Below are positions 1-11,411 of a DNA stretch of 64,000 nt, piece by piece (position 1 is the stretch's first letter; the number at the start of each line of letters is the position of its first letter). Both the position numbers and the translations under genes were made by a program. Source of the stretch: Aegilops tauschii subsp. strangulata (Eukaryota; Streptophyta; Magnoliopsida; Poales; Poaceae); assembly GCF_002575655.3 (NCBI RefSeq), contig NC_053041.3, positions 117,644,318-117,708,317 on the forward strand. Direction: 5' to 3'. Below the pieces are notes generated by a model that was not told the DNA's origin, did not search any database, and saw nothing but the letters and a program-made list of their open reading frames with translations.

Positions 1-2330
1 TTTAGGACCTTCTACAAGTATGGGGGTAGGTAGATTTGACAGAGAAGCTACCCGAAGCTTCGAGATCCTAGCTAATAGTGTCCATGAGGGAGTTGGTAGT
101 TACAGGCTGTAAAAGATTCATGAGAGCTTCCCAAGCAATTTGTTTCATTCGTCGTGAGCGATCGAAGAAAACCCACGTTGGCACTACCGGACGCAAACAC
201 CTACTAACCAGAATGTGGGGATCCGCCCTGATGACAAACAGAGAGGGAAAGGATGCGTAAAGATTGCGCAAAAAAAAGGAAAGGATGCGTAAAGAGGTTT
301 GTCTGGAATCCATTTGGCTAACAAGAATTTGGTGTCAAGACGGTTCCACTTTGGTGTTACAAGCAAAGAAATAAGAGCTGGGGAAGTATTTGGCTTTAAG
401 TAACCGCGCCCAAAGTCCGTCGTCGTCCTGTGAGATTTTCCAAATCCATTTGGTTATAAGGGCGAGGTTCATCTTTCTAGAATTCAAAATCCCGAGGCCT
501 CCTTAGTTTTTATGTCTGCCTATGTGACCATATGATATTTGCGAGTAAATAGCATAAAACTACTAGTTTATAGGCTAGGGTTCCAAAAAAACTACCAGTT
601 TTTAATTTTTCTCGCATAACTACTAAGTGGGTAGCCGGCTGTTTAGAAAAACCCAAAATCTTCGTTGTTAAAAAATTAAGCAGGTTTATGACAGGTCAGG
701 CCCACACCTAAACGATCCGTCTATATTTGACCGTTTGTTTGATCGTTAACTGACATGTGGGTCCCACATGTCAGTGTCTTGAAACTTTTCAAAAACGCCA
801 TCAGGTCCCTGCAAACTTTTCAAAAACGCAATCAGGTCCCTGCAATCTTTTGAAAAAAGCAATCGGGTCCTCCCGTGGTCGTGCGCCAGCAGCCGCCATG
901 GAGCTCTCTTCCGTCACGACCAGCAACCATGGCGCCGCCGTGGAGCTCCCTTCCGTCGCGGGCGGCGCGTGGAGCTCCCTTCCATCGCGACCAGCAGCCA
1001 TGGCGCCGAGCAGCGGCGCCGCCGTGGAGCTCCCTTTCATCGCGACCGTCCATGCCGGCGGGGCAGCGCCTTTGGCCGGTGGCGCCATGGCTCCGTGGAG
1101 GGAGGCATGTCGGGCGCCATGGCTGCAGGCTGAGGCTGGCGGCGCGTTAGGGGAGAAGATGCCACGGTGAGGAGAATAGGTTCCAGGGAGAGGGGGCAAT
1201 AGTGGAGGCGGAGGAGCGGCCGGCCGACGCCGACGAGGTGGAAGAGGGGCGACCGACGCTGGTGGAAGGAGGGGCGACCAGCGCTGGGGGAAGGAGCGGC
1301 GGTCGGCGCTCCATCGACCTCCTGGGGAAGAAGAGAGGCAGGAGGAGTAAAGAGAACGAGGAAGAGAGCTGACATGTGGACCCCACATGTCACTTAACGG
1401 TCAAACAATTAGTTTTCTTACGTGCGGGTCCCAATTGTCATAATCACGATCAATTGTAAAGCACCGGATGTTTTGGGTTTTTTGAAACAGCCGACCAACC
1501 ATTTGGTGGTTATCTTAGAAAAATTAAAAACTGATAGTTTTTTGGAACTCTAGCCTGTAAAATAGTAGTTTTATGCTATTTACTCGATATTTGCATTTTT
1601 GGGATCGACTTCCTAGAAAAATTCTAGCCTGCACTTTCTCAAATTCAGAGTGTACACCTTCTAAACAAGCCCATCACAAAGGTAGGAATCGTAGAGAGAC
1701 ACGCGTTAGTCAGCGCAGGACGAGGCGCAGAAGACATGAGCTTCACTTGCAACAGATCACATCTTTTAACAGCCTTCTCCCCGGTAGGATCCCACTCCGA
1801 GTCCACAGTGATTTTGTTAGCGCATGGGAGCCCAAGGTAGCTAATGGGAAAAGAACCGTTAGAACAGTTTAGGAGATCCGCTATCCTTTGACCCTCTTCC
1901 TTGTCCATTCCACTGGAAATCGCTTCACTTTTTGAGTAGTTGATTTTTAACCCTAGCATCCCCACAAAGCAGATGATTAGAATTTTGACCGTGGCTCTTC
2001 TAAGAAAATCGGATTGTAAGAGAACCACCAAGTCGTCAGCGTATTTGAGATAGTCACACCTCCAGGGATAAGATGAGGGACGACCTCTTTAAGGTGGCCG
2101 GAAGCCCTAACCTTGTCTAAGATGGCAAACAACGAGTATGCCACCATGTCGAAGAGTAGGGGGAGATGGGATCGCCTTGGCGCAGACCACGTTTGTTTTT
2201 GAAGAAGGAACCCACCTCTCCATTAATAAATACTACGAGTAGTGCGCTCGTACCTTCACAAGAGAGGAGCAGCTTCAGAAACAGAAACTTGGACTGAAAC
2301 CTCTGAAATAGTCCGATCTGCTGCTTCTAC
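1..2330 (-). pseudogene. LINE (non-LTR) reverse transcriptase relic, split by a MULE
   Basis: On the minus strand the sequence reads as the second half of a plant LINE ORF2. Going down from about 2,300 one sees FINGEVGSFFKNKRGLRQGDP (2,170-2,230), the catalytic YADD at 2,032-2,043, then KINYSKSE and YLGLP typical of RT. After the inserted element at 543-1,585 the reading resumes with GGLGIL, RKMNLALITKWIWKI and GLWARLLKAKYFP, then the region before the RT zinc finger (68-366). At least two small indels lie between GDP and YADD and one stop follows FACNTKVEPS, so it cannot encode a working enzyme. The upstream endonuclease part is not seen, so this is probably a 5'-truncated or partly deleted copy. 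The match is to family motifs, not to a named family. Confidence 0.8.
543..1585. mobile_element. Mutator-like non-autonomous element (Pack-MULE-like), 1,043 bp
   Basis: The two ends are about 115-bp imperfect inverted repeats beginning GAGTAAATAGCATAAAACTA. The 9 bases GATATTTGC are repeated exactly at 534-542 and 1,586-1,594, the target duplication length expected of Mutator elements. The element sits inside the LINE relic. Its middle (about 880-1,340) is very GC-rich with short open frames on both strands (for example 801-1,388 minus), unlike the AT-rich ends, so it may hold captured gene sequence. No transposase is present. Confidence 0.88.
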
Positions 2331-2339
2331 GCTGCTACT

Positions 2340-3308
2340 GCACCTGAAATTATAGCAGAAATGGAGATAATACTACAAGAGTATGCGGTTCCTCCTCTCT
2401 AAGTAAGGGGTGAACAATCCGTTGCCTGTTGTCTTCATACTCTCCAGGGCCGTCTCCAAAAATTTGGGGCCCGGGGCGAACTTCGAATTGCAGCTTCAAT
2501 TTTTTTTAAATAGTACAACTAATGGACTATCTTGAAAAAGTCTCATACCTACCTAAGAAATACCTCATGCTAAAGCATCAAAATATTTGCTAAAATACAA
2601 AATATTAGTAGAACTAAAAATTGATGTTGAACGATCAAACAAAATAGATAAAATATGACAAAAAATAATACGGGATACAAAAGAGTACCTAATCAACATG
2701 TTGCTTTGTCCGTGCATCTTATATGTGTAGACACTCCTGTTGCGGGCATCCATGAAAAATATCATGATCTTGTTTTCTACAACATGAAATCAAGTCGAAA
2801 AATGGGGGGAAATTGAGTTTAATGGATAAATGATTCTTTTTCACTTCAATTTCAGTTCAATGTTCAAGTGCATCAATTTATAAATCAACACATGCAGCAC
2901 CAATTTGGAAATTAAGTATTAACACATACAACATGTCAGTTCAAATGCATCTGCTATTGTTATACGTTTGTCTTGGTCCAAGAAATTACCCAGACGTGTG
3001 CTCTTGGCTTCCAAGGTGCGTCCAGTCCTGGGCGAGGGGGAGGCAGGGTAAGGCGCCCATCAGCAGCAGTACGGGGGCTGGGCGGGTCGGCCATACGTTG
3101 GGGAGCACTCGCGGGAACGACATGATGAGGCTAGCATGGAGCAGCTAGCAGGCCGAGCTGGATTATACTCTACATGGCCCTTTGCTTCACGCTGTTTTCT
3201 TGCCTCTTTACCGAATCATGAAGCACAGGCAATATACTAATTTCTTTTGCTTTTCCTAAAGATGATCTTCCACCTTGCAGGTTTTCATGGGAGTTAGCGG
3301 CTTAGCGC
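2340..3308. other. Gene-free stretch before the CACTA element
   Basis: I see no convincing gene here. The stretch is AT-rich with a GC-rich patch at 3,020-3,130. At 2,447 the motif CAGGGCCGTCTCCAAAA followed by GGGGCCCGGGGCGAA resembles the end of a hAT-type element, but no matching far end or target duplication was found. Confidence 0.4.
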
Positions 3309-3339
3309 ACACACTACTAGAAAAAGGCTATAGATAATA

Positions 3340-3545
3340 TGGACACTAATGACGCACCAGACATGCGGTGCGCCACTACTAACAATTTTTTTTTCCAAAA
3401 ATACTAATGGCGCACCGGGCACAGTGCGCCACTACTATCATTTTTGTTTTTTTTGCAAAACTACTAATGGCGCACCGCCAGCTGGTGCGCCATTAGTAAT
3501 CAGGGTTACTAATGGCGCATTTGTGGGTGGTGCGCCATTAGTAAC
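3340..3545. repeat. CACTA 5' subterminal repeats
   Basis: Several inverted and direct copies of ACTAATGGCGCACC / GGTGCGCCATTAGT are spaced 40-60 bp apart directly inside the 5' terminal repeat. In En/Spm such repeats bind the TNPA protein and partly act as promoter. Here they end about 500 bp upstream of the first transposase ATG. Confidence 0.85.
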
Positions 3546-4045
3546 CTGGGACCAGCTAGATATTTTGGACAGCCACCTACACACTCACTTTCCCCACTTC
3601 ATTCTCTCCACCTCCTCCTCCAAGCTTGTCTCGGCTGCCTCCTCCTCCTCACCTCATTTGCATCATAGATTCATCCAAATTAAGTGGTTAAATTATCTTT
3701 TTCTGATAGGTAAGTAAGGGAAAAGCTTTCTTTATGTTGTAGATCTATTTTTTTCTCCCTCCAACAACGTGCACATGCATTTTTTATGGCCTAGCTAGAT
3801 CTATGTATGTTTGTGGTGTTGCATATATTTGTGGTGTTGCATATATGTTTGTGTTTGCAGGTACCGGTATTTGAAATGCGATAGTTGCCAATATTTTGCC
3901 GGAATGTTGATTCATTTCCGTTTCGGCGAGAATTTTTGCACTATGCATTCTTTTTTGTCCTATTTTTAGGCAAAGTCATGCCAAATTTTTTCTTGGTTCT
4001 AAAATATCGTTTTGCTCTACCCCGCAGGCGACCATAATCCGCACG

Positions 4046-7000
4046 ATGACCGAAGGCATCATGAATAGGTTTTTGAGCTCCGCGAAGGCCGAGATGCTTC
4101 AAAAGAACGAGACGGAGATAAGATGTCTGTGTCGAAGATGCAAGCTGAGGAGCCTTATGGACTCGGATTCCGTACAAGTGCGGGACCACCCGCTCTTGCG
4201 TGGTTTCATGGATGGCTATCGGTGGCAAGGTGATGAAGATGATTATGAAGTCGCCCATGGGGGCCGGGCAAGAAATAAGGAAGGGCAGCAAGACAACCGC
4301 GGCGAGGGCGGGCGAGAAGACGAAGAATCTCCAGGACATGATCACGAAGTAGATGCAGTACACAGTCATCATGTAGAAGATGCTGAACATGATGATGAGG
4401 AAGATGCTGGAGCAGACGAAGGGCATGATCATGAAGATGAAGATGCCGGAGCAGACGACGATGGACCATCAATGGGCTGGGTGCAGGACCCTCATATTCA
4501 AGAGCTGCTTCTCAAGCAGACGGATAACGCAAGAGCTGCCGCCCGAGAGAAAGCCAAGCTGGATCAACTTGAGATAGACGCGGTTACTTCATTGTATGAA
4601 GGATGCAGGCCCGAGGATACCCGCCTGAAAGTAACGCTCATGGCTCTGGAGATGAAGGTAAAACACAAAATGACCGACGCATGCTTCGACGAGAACATGT
4701 CATTCTGGCACGAACGTCTTCCCAAGGGAAACAAGTGTCCGACCAGTTTCGAGGAGGTGAAGAAAATCGTGTGTCCTCTGGATTTACCGCACGTGAAATA
4801 CCATGTGTGCATGAACAATTGCATCATTTATCGGGACGAGCACGCGGAGTCTACCATATGTCCGGCGTGCGGCGTCACTCGATACAAGAAGAGAAAGAAA
4901 GCTCCTCGAAAAGTGGTGTGGTACTTTCCGATCACTCCTCGTCTGCAGCGGTATTTCGCGGACCCTAAGGTAGCAAAGCTCTTGCGTTGGCACGCGGATA
5001 GGGAGGAGAAGAAGCGAGAAGATGACGCAAATGATCCGGAGATAAATAAAAAAGACAAGATGCTGAGTCACCCTAAGGATGGGAGCCAGTGGCAAGCGTT
5101 GAATTTCGAACACCCAGAATTTGGGAATGATCCAAGGAATATCGTGCTGGGCGCGAGCACCGATGGAGTCAATCCGTTTGGCAGCCAGAGAAGCACACAT
5201 AGCACATGGCATGTGTTTGTGTGGATGTACAACCTTCCCCCCTGATTGTGCATGAAGAGGAAGTACATTCACATGAGTATGCTAATTGAAGGGCCGAAAC
5301 AACCAGGGAACGACATCAATCTGTATCTGGGGCTGCTGAAAGAGGAGCTAGACACGCTGTGGAAAACGCCAGCCAATACGTGGGACGCCACAGAGAAATA
5401 ATATTTCCCTATGAGAGCCGCACTGCTCACGACGGTGCACGACTATCTCGGTTACGGATATGTCCCGGGGCAGGTGGTCCACGGATTTTCTGGATGCGTC
5501 AGGTGCATGGATGACACAACGTATCGCCAGCTAGATAGAGATCCCGGGTCTTCAAAAACCGTGTTCATGGGACATCGAAGGTGGCTTCGCGACGATGACT
5601 CATGGAGGAAACGCAAGGATCTGTTCGATGGTGAAACCGAAACCCGAAGACGCCCGCGTACGAGGAGCGGCGAGGAAATAGACGAGCTGTTGAAAAATTG
5701 GAAAGATTGCCCACTATCGGAAAAGAAGCAAAAGGCACCAGAGCCGGGAAAGAAGCGAAAGGCGCAAGAGCCGCTGCTGAAGGTATGGAAAACGAGGTCT
5801 GTTTTCTGGGACTTGCCGTACTGGAAGATCCACCGTGTGCCTCACAGCCTTGATGTCATGCATATCACGAAGAACGTGTGCGAGAGTCTGCTTGGTACCC
5901 TGCTCAACATGCCAGAGAGGACCAAAGATGGGCCGAAAGTAAGGGCAGACTTGAAATCAATGGGCATCAGGGAGGAGCTTCACGCCAATGATGATAATGA
6001 TGAGGCGAAGCAGGACACGGAAAGTCGTCGCAAAGGCAAAAAGGCCAAGAAGACCGGAAATGACTTCCCTCCCGCGTGCTTCACTCTAAGTCAGGAGGAG
6101 ATCGATCAGTTTTTCACCTGCCTCATAGGAGTAAAACTTTCTTACGGTTACGCGGGGAAGATGAGCAGATACCTAGACTCCGCGAAGCAGAAGTTCAGCG
6201 GGATGAAGTCTCACGACTGTCACGTGCTGATGACGCAGATACTTCCAGTTGCAATCCGTGGGATCATGGACGCGCACGTCCGTGAAACGCTATTTGACCT
6301 ATGCAACTTTTTCGACGTCATCTCTCGGAAGTCGGTTGGCGTGAGGCAACTCAGAAGGCTACAGGAAGAGATCGTGGTGATACTATGCGAGCTTGAGATG
6401 TACTTCCCGCCCGCATTCTTTGACGTTATGGTGCATCTGCTGGTCCATATCATGGAGGATATCATCCAACTCGGGCCGACGTTCCTGCACAGCATGATGC
6501 CGTTCGAAAGGATGAATGGTGTCATCAAAGGATACGTTCGCAACATGTCACGTCCAGAGGGAAGCATAGCCAGGGGCTTTCTGACCGAAGAGTGCATCTC
6601 CTACTGCACGAATTATCTAGGCATCGAGAACCCCGTTGGTCTGCCCGTCAACAGGCACCTCGGCAGGCTCGCTGGATGGGGTCACCGTGAGGGTCACCGC
6701 GAAATGCATGTCGACTTCGAGGGTCGACTCGCCGACTTTGAAAGAGCAAACCTAGTCGCGCTACAACACATAGACGTGGTTGATCCTTGGGTGGTAGAGC
6801 ACAAAACCTTTATTGAGAAGACGTACAATGACCGAGGACAACAGAGGACGGACGGAGATATAATCAAAGAGCACAACTCATGTTTCACACGTTGGTTCAA
6901 GCAGAAGCTTTTGTCGTACCCTTTACATGAGGATTCTTCCGCGGAAGAACAACTCATATTCGCCTTGTCACAGGGCGCCGAGCACAACCTGATGACGTAT

Positions 7001-7578
7001 GAGGCGTACGATATCAACGGCTACACATTCTATACCGAGGGAAAGGACATGAAGAGCGATGGTTATCAGAACTCCGGGGTAACGATGGAATCCTACACAG
7101 GTAACGACAAGGACAGATACTACGGAAGGATCGAGGAGATATGGGAGCTGAGCTATGCTGGAGAGAAGGTCCCGATGTTCTGTGTCAGATGGGCCAAGAG
7201 CGTCCTAAAGAAGACCGGTATTTCACCACCATGGTTATACCCGAAGCCAAATCCAAGACCGCGGGCGCAAACGTCACCGCGAAAAATGAGCCATGGGTAC
7301 TGGCTTCCCAAGTGGACCAATGCTTCTTCGTTACCGACCCGTCAAAGCCTAGTCGTGTTGTCGTGAGGAGAGGCAAAAGGAAGATCATCGGAATGGATGG
7401 AGTCGCCAATGAGCAAGATTTCGACAAGTACGGCGACCCGAAGATGGAACATGACGACGACGATGAAGTACCAGCATACACCACAAGAAGAAGCAGGACC
7501 ACCCTACCTAAAGGACGTCCGTTCAAGAGAAGAACTCCATTTACGAAAAATAAGGACAAGAAGATTGTGAACAGATAG
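4046..7578 (+). pseudogene. CACTA TNP2-type transposase (broken)
   Basis: This is the cut-and-paste transposase. The start ATG at 4,046 lies just after a likely splice acceptor (GCAG, ending 4,027). The first 90 residues resemble the plant transposase-associated domain, followed by an acidic His/Asp-rich linker, then the TNP2 (Transposase_21) core with CPACG, the catalytic-type TDGVNPFG and PGND motifs, a DUF4218-like region (about 6,280-6,610) and a C-terminal DUF4216-like region (from about 7,100). One frame runs from 4,046 to 7,366 but is broken by TGA at 5,243-5,245 (probably a Trp codon) and TAA at 5,399-5,401 (probably Glu). A frameshift near 7,215-7,235 moves the C-terminal part into the frame that stops at 7,578. 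It is recognisable over its whole length but cannot make a full protein. Confidence 0.9.
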
Positions 7579-7589
7579 ATAGCTAAGAT

Positions 7590-7855
7590 CGATTGTATTT
7601 AAATTGTAGCCTTCATTTCTCGATTGTATTTCGACATATTGAAATGATATTTCTTCTGTTCTAGTGTCCTCATGAATATTTATTTATGTTTATTATGGTA
7701 TTGAATTTCTAACTCACAAAAAGTATTGAATTTGTTAATATTTTTTGAACTCATGAATATTTTTAAATTTCATGGGCACTTTTTGAATTCATGAATATTT
7801 TTTTCAAATTTGATGAATATGAAAAAATATTGAATATTCATGAGGACACTCGATC
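7590..7855. other. AT-rich 3' flank of the TNP2 gene
   Basis: Short AT-rich sequence after the transposase stop, with repeated TGAATAT and TTTGAATTC motifs. It is probably 3' UTR and spacer; no gene is seen. Confidence 0.5.
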
Positions 7856-7859
7856 TCGA

Positions 7860-8220
7860 TCCCCCTCCATCTCGATCGCTATCCCCCCTCGCCGCCGAGC
7901 ACCCCCCCACCCTCCCCCGCTCCACCGCCGCCGCTGACCCCCCGCACCCTCCCCCGCTCCACCGCCGCCGAGCACCCACCGCACCCTCCCTCGCTCCACC
8001 GCCGTCGCCGACACCCCGCACCCTCCCCGGCCCGCTCCACCGCCGCCGAGCACCCCCCGCACCCTCCCCCGCTCCACCGCCGCCGCCGACCCCCCGCACC
8101 CTCTCCCGCTCCACCGCCGCTGCCGACCCCCCGCACCCTCCCCGCTCCACCACCGGCGACGACCCCCGCACCCTCCCCTGTCTCCTCGCTCGGTTCCCCC
8201 TCCCTCCCCCCGCCCCCGAG
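7860..8220. repeat. C-rich degenerate minisatellite
   Basis: Imperfect tandem repeats of about 27-45 bp based on CGCACCCTCCCCCGCTCCACCG fill this stretch. Both strands are open for long distances here (for example 7,838-8,446 minus), but the translations are low-complexity Pro/Ala/Arg or Gly/Arg, which I read as a composition effect and not genes. Confidence 0.8.
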
Positions 8221-8221
8221 C

Positions 8222-8435
8222 GCCATTGCTATACAAAAAAAAGATTACTAATGGCGCACCTCTCTGGGGTGCGCCATTGCTATTCAAAAAAAAGATTACT
8301 AATGGCGCACCTCTCTGGGATGCGCCATTGCTATACAAAAAAAAGATTACTAATAGCGCACCGCGTGTGGATGCGCCATTGCTATCAAAAAAAATTTCTA
8401 ATGGCGCACCGCTCGGTGGTGCACCATTGCTAACC
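8222..8435. repeat. Internal array of CACTA subterminal-type repeats
   Basis: Four tandem copies of a unit of about 54 bp (CCATTGCTATnCAAAAAAAA, then GATTACTAATGGCGCACC) lie in the middle of the element, 4.9 kb from the 5' end. The core is the same ACTAATGGCGCACC motif as in the subterminal regions. It is followed by a CT-rich stretch (8,440-8,560) like the one after the 5' array, so it may be the promoter and TNPA-type binding array of the second gene. Confidence 0.8.
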
Positions 8436-11100
8436 CTTCCCCCCACAAAAATCCCCAGTCCCCTTTCTATCTCTCACCCGCCCACTGCCCCGCCGCAACC
8501 CGACCCGTACTGCGCCGCCGCCCCCGCACCTTCCCACTTCCCCTCCCCTCGCTGCTTCACCCGACTAGGTCGTCGCCGTCACCGCATCGTCCCCGCGACC
8601 ACCGTCGTCCCCGCACCCCACCAAGGAGTCCAGGAGCTCACCGCGGATCGAGGTCTTCTTCCACCTCCGGCCACCGCGGCCTCACCGTCGATCCGGGTCA
8701 CCCCCCGGCCCCGCACGAGCTCGCCATCGTCTTCCTCTCGGTGAGCTGCATCGGTTCCCCTCCCCCCCCTTCGGTTTCGTCGCCGTAGACTGTCGCACCA
8801 CCGCGCCCCAGCTCCTGGTTGCCCCCCCCCCCCCCCCGTGGTCGTGCTCCCCTCGGCCCCTGGCCGCGCCATTAGTCTAAATCTTGTTGATTGTTTGTCT
8901 GTTTGATTAATATAATATACACGGTGCATTGCTTAAGTTCATGTTCATACTGTTTAATTTCCAGTAGGAATAGAGGTGAAATAAAGTCCCAGAGAATTTT
9001 ATCTGAATCAGAGGGAATTTGCCTGCACTGAGATATCTTTTGATCTGGATATCGTCATGGTGTTTGAGGAGCAGTTCAGCAATGCCTCTCTCTCGCAGAG
9101 GACGGCGTAGTTGACCTTTTGCCATTTTGCTTGGAAATAAAACGGGTTTTTGAAAGTCTAGATAATGCTTCAGATGGTCTCTCTCAAATCTTTTATTTTC
9201 GTTCTTTTATGTGTGAAAGTTTCAGTGCATGGTTGATTTCATCGAAACTTGAAAAATAACACTGTAACATTTCTTCAGGTTTGACTTGTCACCATCTCGG
9301 AAGACCTTGGAGAAATCCCTCACAGAAGGTGAGATAGAGATACATGACTTTCCTACTTTGACCTGTCAGAGCGCTTTTCCGTGCTTAATTTGGAGATTTA
9401 TGTATCTAGAGTTTGGTAGTTTCTTGAAACTTCGTTGCTATAAAACTAGGAACAAGGATGCTGAAGTGCCTTGCTACAGGGTTGTGTGGGTCAATTTATC
9501 AATGTTTTGACTCTGATCTTGAACTACAGGGTTGCAATGTTTTGGTATCAACACTTGTAAAAAAATTAGCACGAGAATGAAGATTATAGAAAAAATGTCT
9601 TAGTAGTGGTAAACAAGCATATAATCCCTCCCAGGTAGTAACAATAACTTTATTGAGGGGATGGTTAAGCAATGCTAGAAAAAGATAACATGATGAAATT
9701 AAAGTTACACAAACTTATGAAGGTGGGGCTGTATCTTTTTTTGAGAAACACCGCAACAAGAACAGTTTCAGTACTTTTTGTAGCAATGACAAACATTCTG
9801 ATGATTTTGTTGGTCAAGATTCATATCCAAATAATTGTACAGCTGCCTACATCGCTGCTGGCGCAGTCACATATTAAGCCAGCTTAAACCAGAGGGACAC
9901 TTGAGCTTGCGCTAGATTGTGGTCACATGCCAAGCTAGCTTAAACCAGAGACACTTGAGTTTGTGCTAGATTAATGTATGTAGCTGTTTAATTTAAACTA
10001 CCTGATGCATGCAACTATCAGTATTCTACAATCTACATATGCTTGTGTGGTTGTGTTTGTGCCCATAAAACTGAAGATCTGAAATCTTTTTTGTTTAAAG
10101 TACCAGCCAATTTTCTAGGTTATGCATTCTGAAAATCTTGTGTCATTTGGTTCAGCAAATGATCTTGTCTTTGTCAATGGCTCACTACAAAAAAGAAAAC
10201 TTCTTCTTTCATTTGTCACTGCTAAGAAAGATACACTGGAAAAAGGTTCTCCTTATATTATGCTTTCTTCTGTTTATCAACAACGGAAAAGATAGGACTG
10301 AAGTGCCCTTAATTTGGAGATTTATGTATCTAGAGTGTGCAGAATTCTTTTCAGGTGTTGCAGTATGGATTTTAGTATGAGTCGTGTGTTGAACTATGTA
10401 GTGCCTCTACACTTGAACTGTATGTTGAGCTGCTAACACTGAGTAGTTTTGAGCTGTTTTACGTCGAATATGAGTTTTCCGAACTGTTTTACCTCTTAGC
10501 TTCCGATTCTATAGTCCTGGAATCTGTTAGATAAGTTGGAAAGAACTGGAATGTAGACCTGGAATGTTTCTTAGCCTGCTAGTACAAGTGAACAACTTGC
10601 TGCTATTATATCTGGAATGGAAGCTCACATAAGTTGAGCTGCTTTTTGTCCATATGAAAGCAGAGGACCATATGGTCTGTGGCCTTTTCATCCATATGAA
10701 AGTAGAGGCACATTGTGGTGCTAGTTTGCCGGGTTTTGTCTCCGACCATCGTGTCGTGATGATTTTGCAGGTACCCCAAGAGGCCCTTGAGTTTGCCGGA
10801 ATGTCGATTAACTTCCGTTCCGGCAAATTCGGGTACTCCATATGTCCTATTTTCAGCAAAGGTCATGCTGAAATTTTCCGTGAATTTTAGCATGACTTTG
10901 CTAAACATAGGACATATGGGGTACTTGCGACAAATGCATGGGCCGGGGTATCTTAGTACTTAATTAAGTAGGATCAACTGCCCCTTTATTCTTGCTGCAT
11001 TAAACCATAGGTGGCAATAGAGCCAAGTGATTAGGCCCAACTTAGAATTCTCCTTCCCTTTTCTTGATAGGGTATATTATTAGAAGATACCCATATATAT
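8436..11100 (+). other. Likely leader exons and introns of the second CACTA gene
   Basis: No long coding frame is convincing. A CT/CG-rich leader-like stretch (8,440-8,740) ends at a splice-donor-like GGTGAGC (8,740). The segment after TTTTGCAG at 10,770 (GGTACC to GTTCCGGCAAATTCGG) is recognisably similar to the segment after TTTGCAG at 3,860 upstream of the transposase gene, so both genes seem to share a leader exon. A duplicated 70-bp block lies at 9,876-9,971, and a 28-bp segment near 9,392 recurs near 10,310. Confidence 0.5.
10833..10924. repeat. Imperfect inverted repeat (hairpin) in the leader region
   Basis: Arms 10,833-10,875 (GTACTCCATATGTCCTATTT...) and 10,881-10,924 (...ATAGGACATATGGGGTAC) pair over about 43 bp with few mismatches and a very short loop. 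An RNA through it would fold into a long hairpin. Confidence 0.85.
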
Positions 11101-11110
11101 CAGTCAACCT

Positions 11111-11342
11111 GGGTGCCTCGGCATCGATAAACCCTAAATGATGAAAACTTAACTTAGCATTTAGGGTGCCTCAGCGTCAACAAACCCTAAATTATAAAAC
11201 CTTGGCTTTTAGGGTGCCTCAGTGTCGATAAAAAACTAAATGATGAAAGCTTAGGCTTTTAGGGCGCCTCGGCATCGACAAACCCTAAATGATAAAAGCT
11301 TAGCTTTTAGGATGCCTTGGTGTCGACAAACCCTAAATGATG
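11111..11342 (+). repeat. Tandem repeat with telo-box motifs, about 4 units
   Basis: Units of about 55-58 bp (TTTAGGGTGCCTCGGC...TCGACAAACCCTAAATGA) repeat about four times, ending 70 bp before the second gene's ATG. Most units contain AAACCCTAA (a plant telo-box) and its complement TTAGGG, so each unit is partly palindromic. Confidence 0.85.
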
Positions 11343-11411
11343 AGACCATGATCTTGTTCCTTGACAATAACCAACTTTTTGGCCAAACTTTTTTCCTATT
11401 TAGAGCGAAAC

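Noticed and set aside
801..1388. 195-codon minus frame inside the small MULE
   Set aside because: GC-rich composition keeps several frames open; no recognisable domain. Kept only as a possible captured fragment.
2447..3180. Possible hAT element starting CAGGGCCGTCTCC
   Set aside because: Only one end is seen; no 8-bp target duplication or matching far end.
7838..8446. Long open frames on both strands in the C-rich block
   Set aside because: Translations are low-complexity and follow the tandem repeat unit; no domain, no start context.
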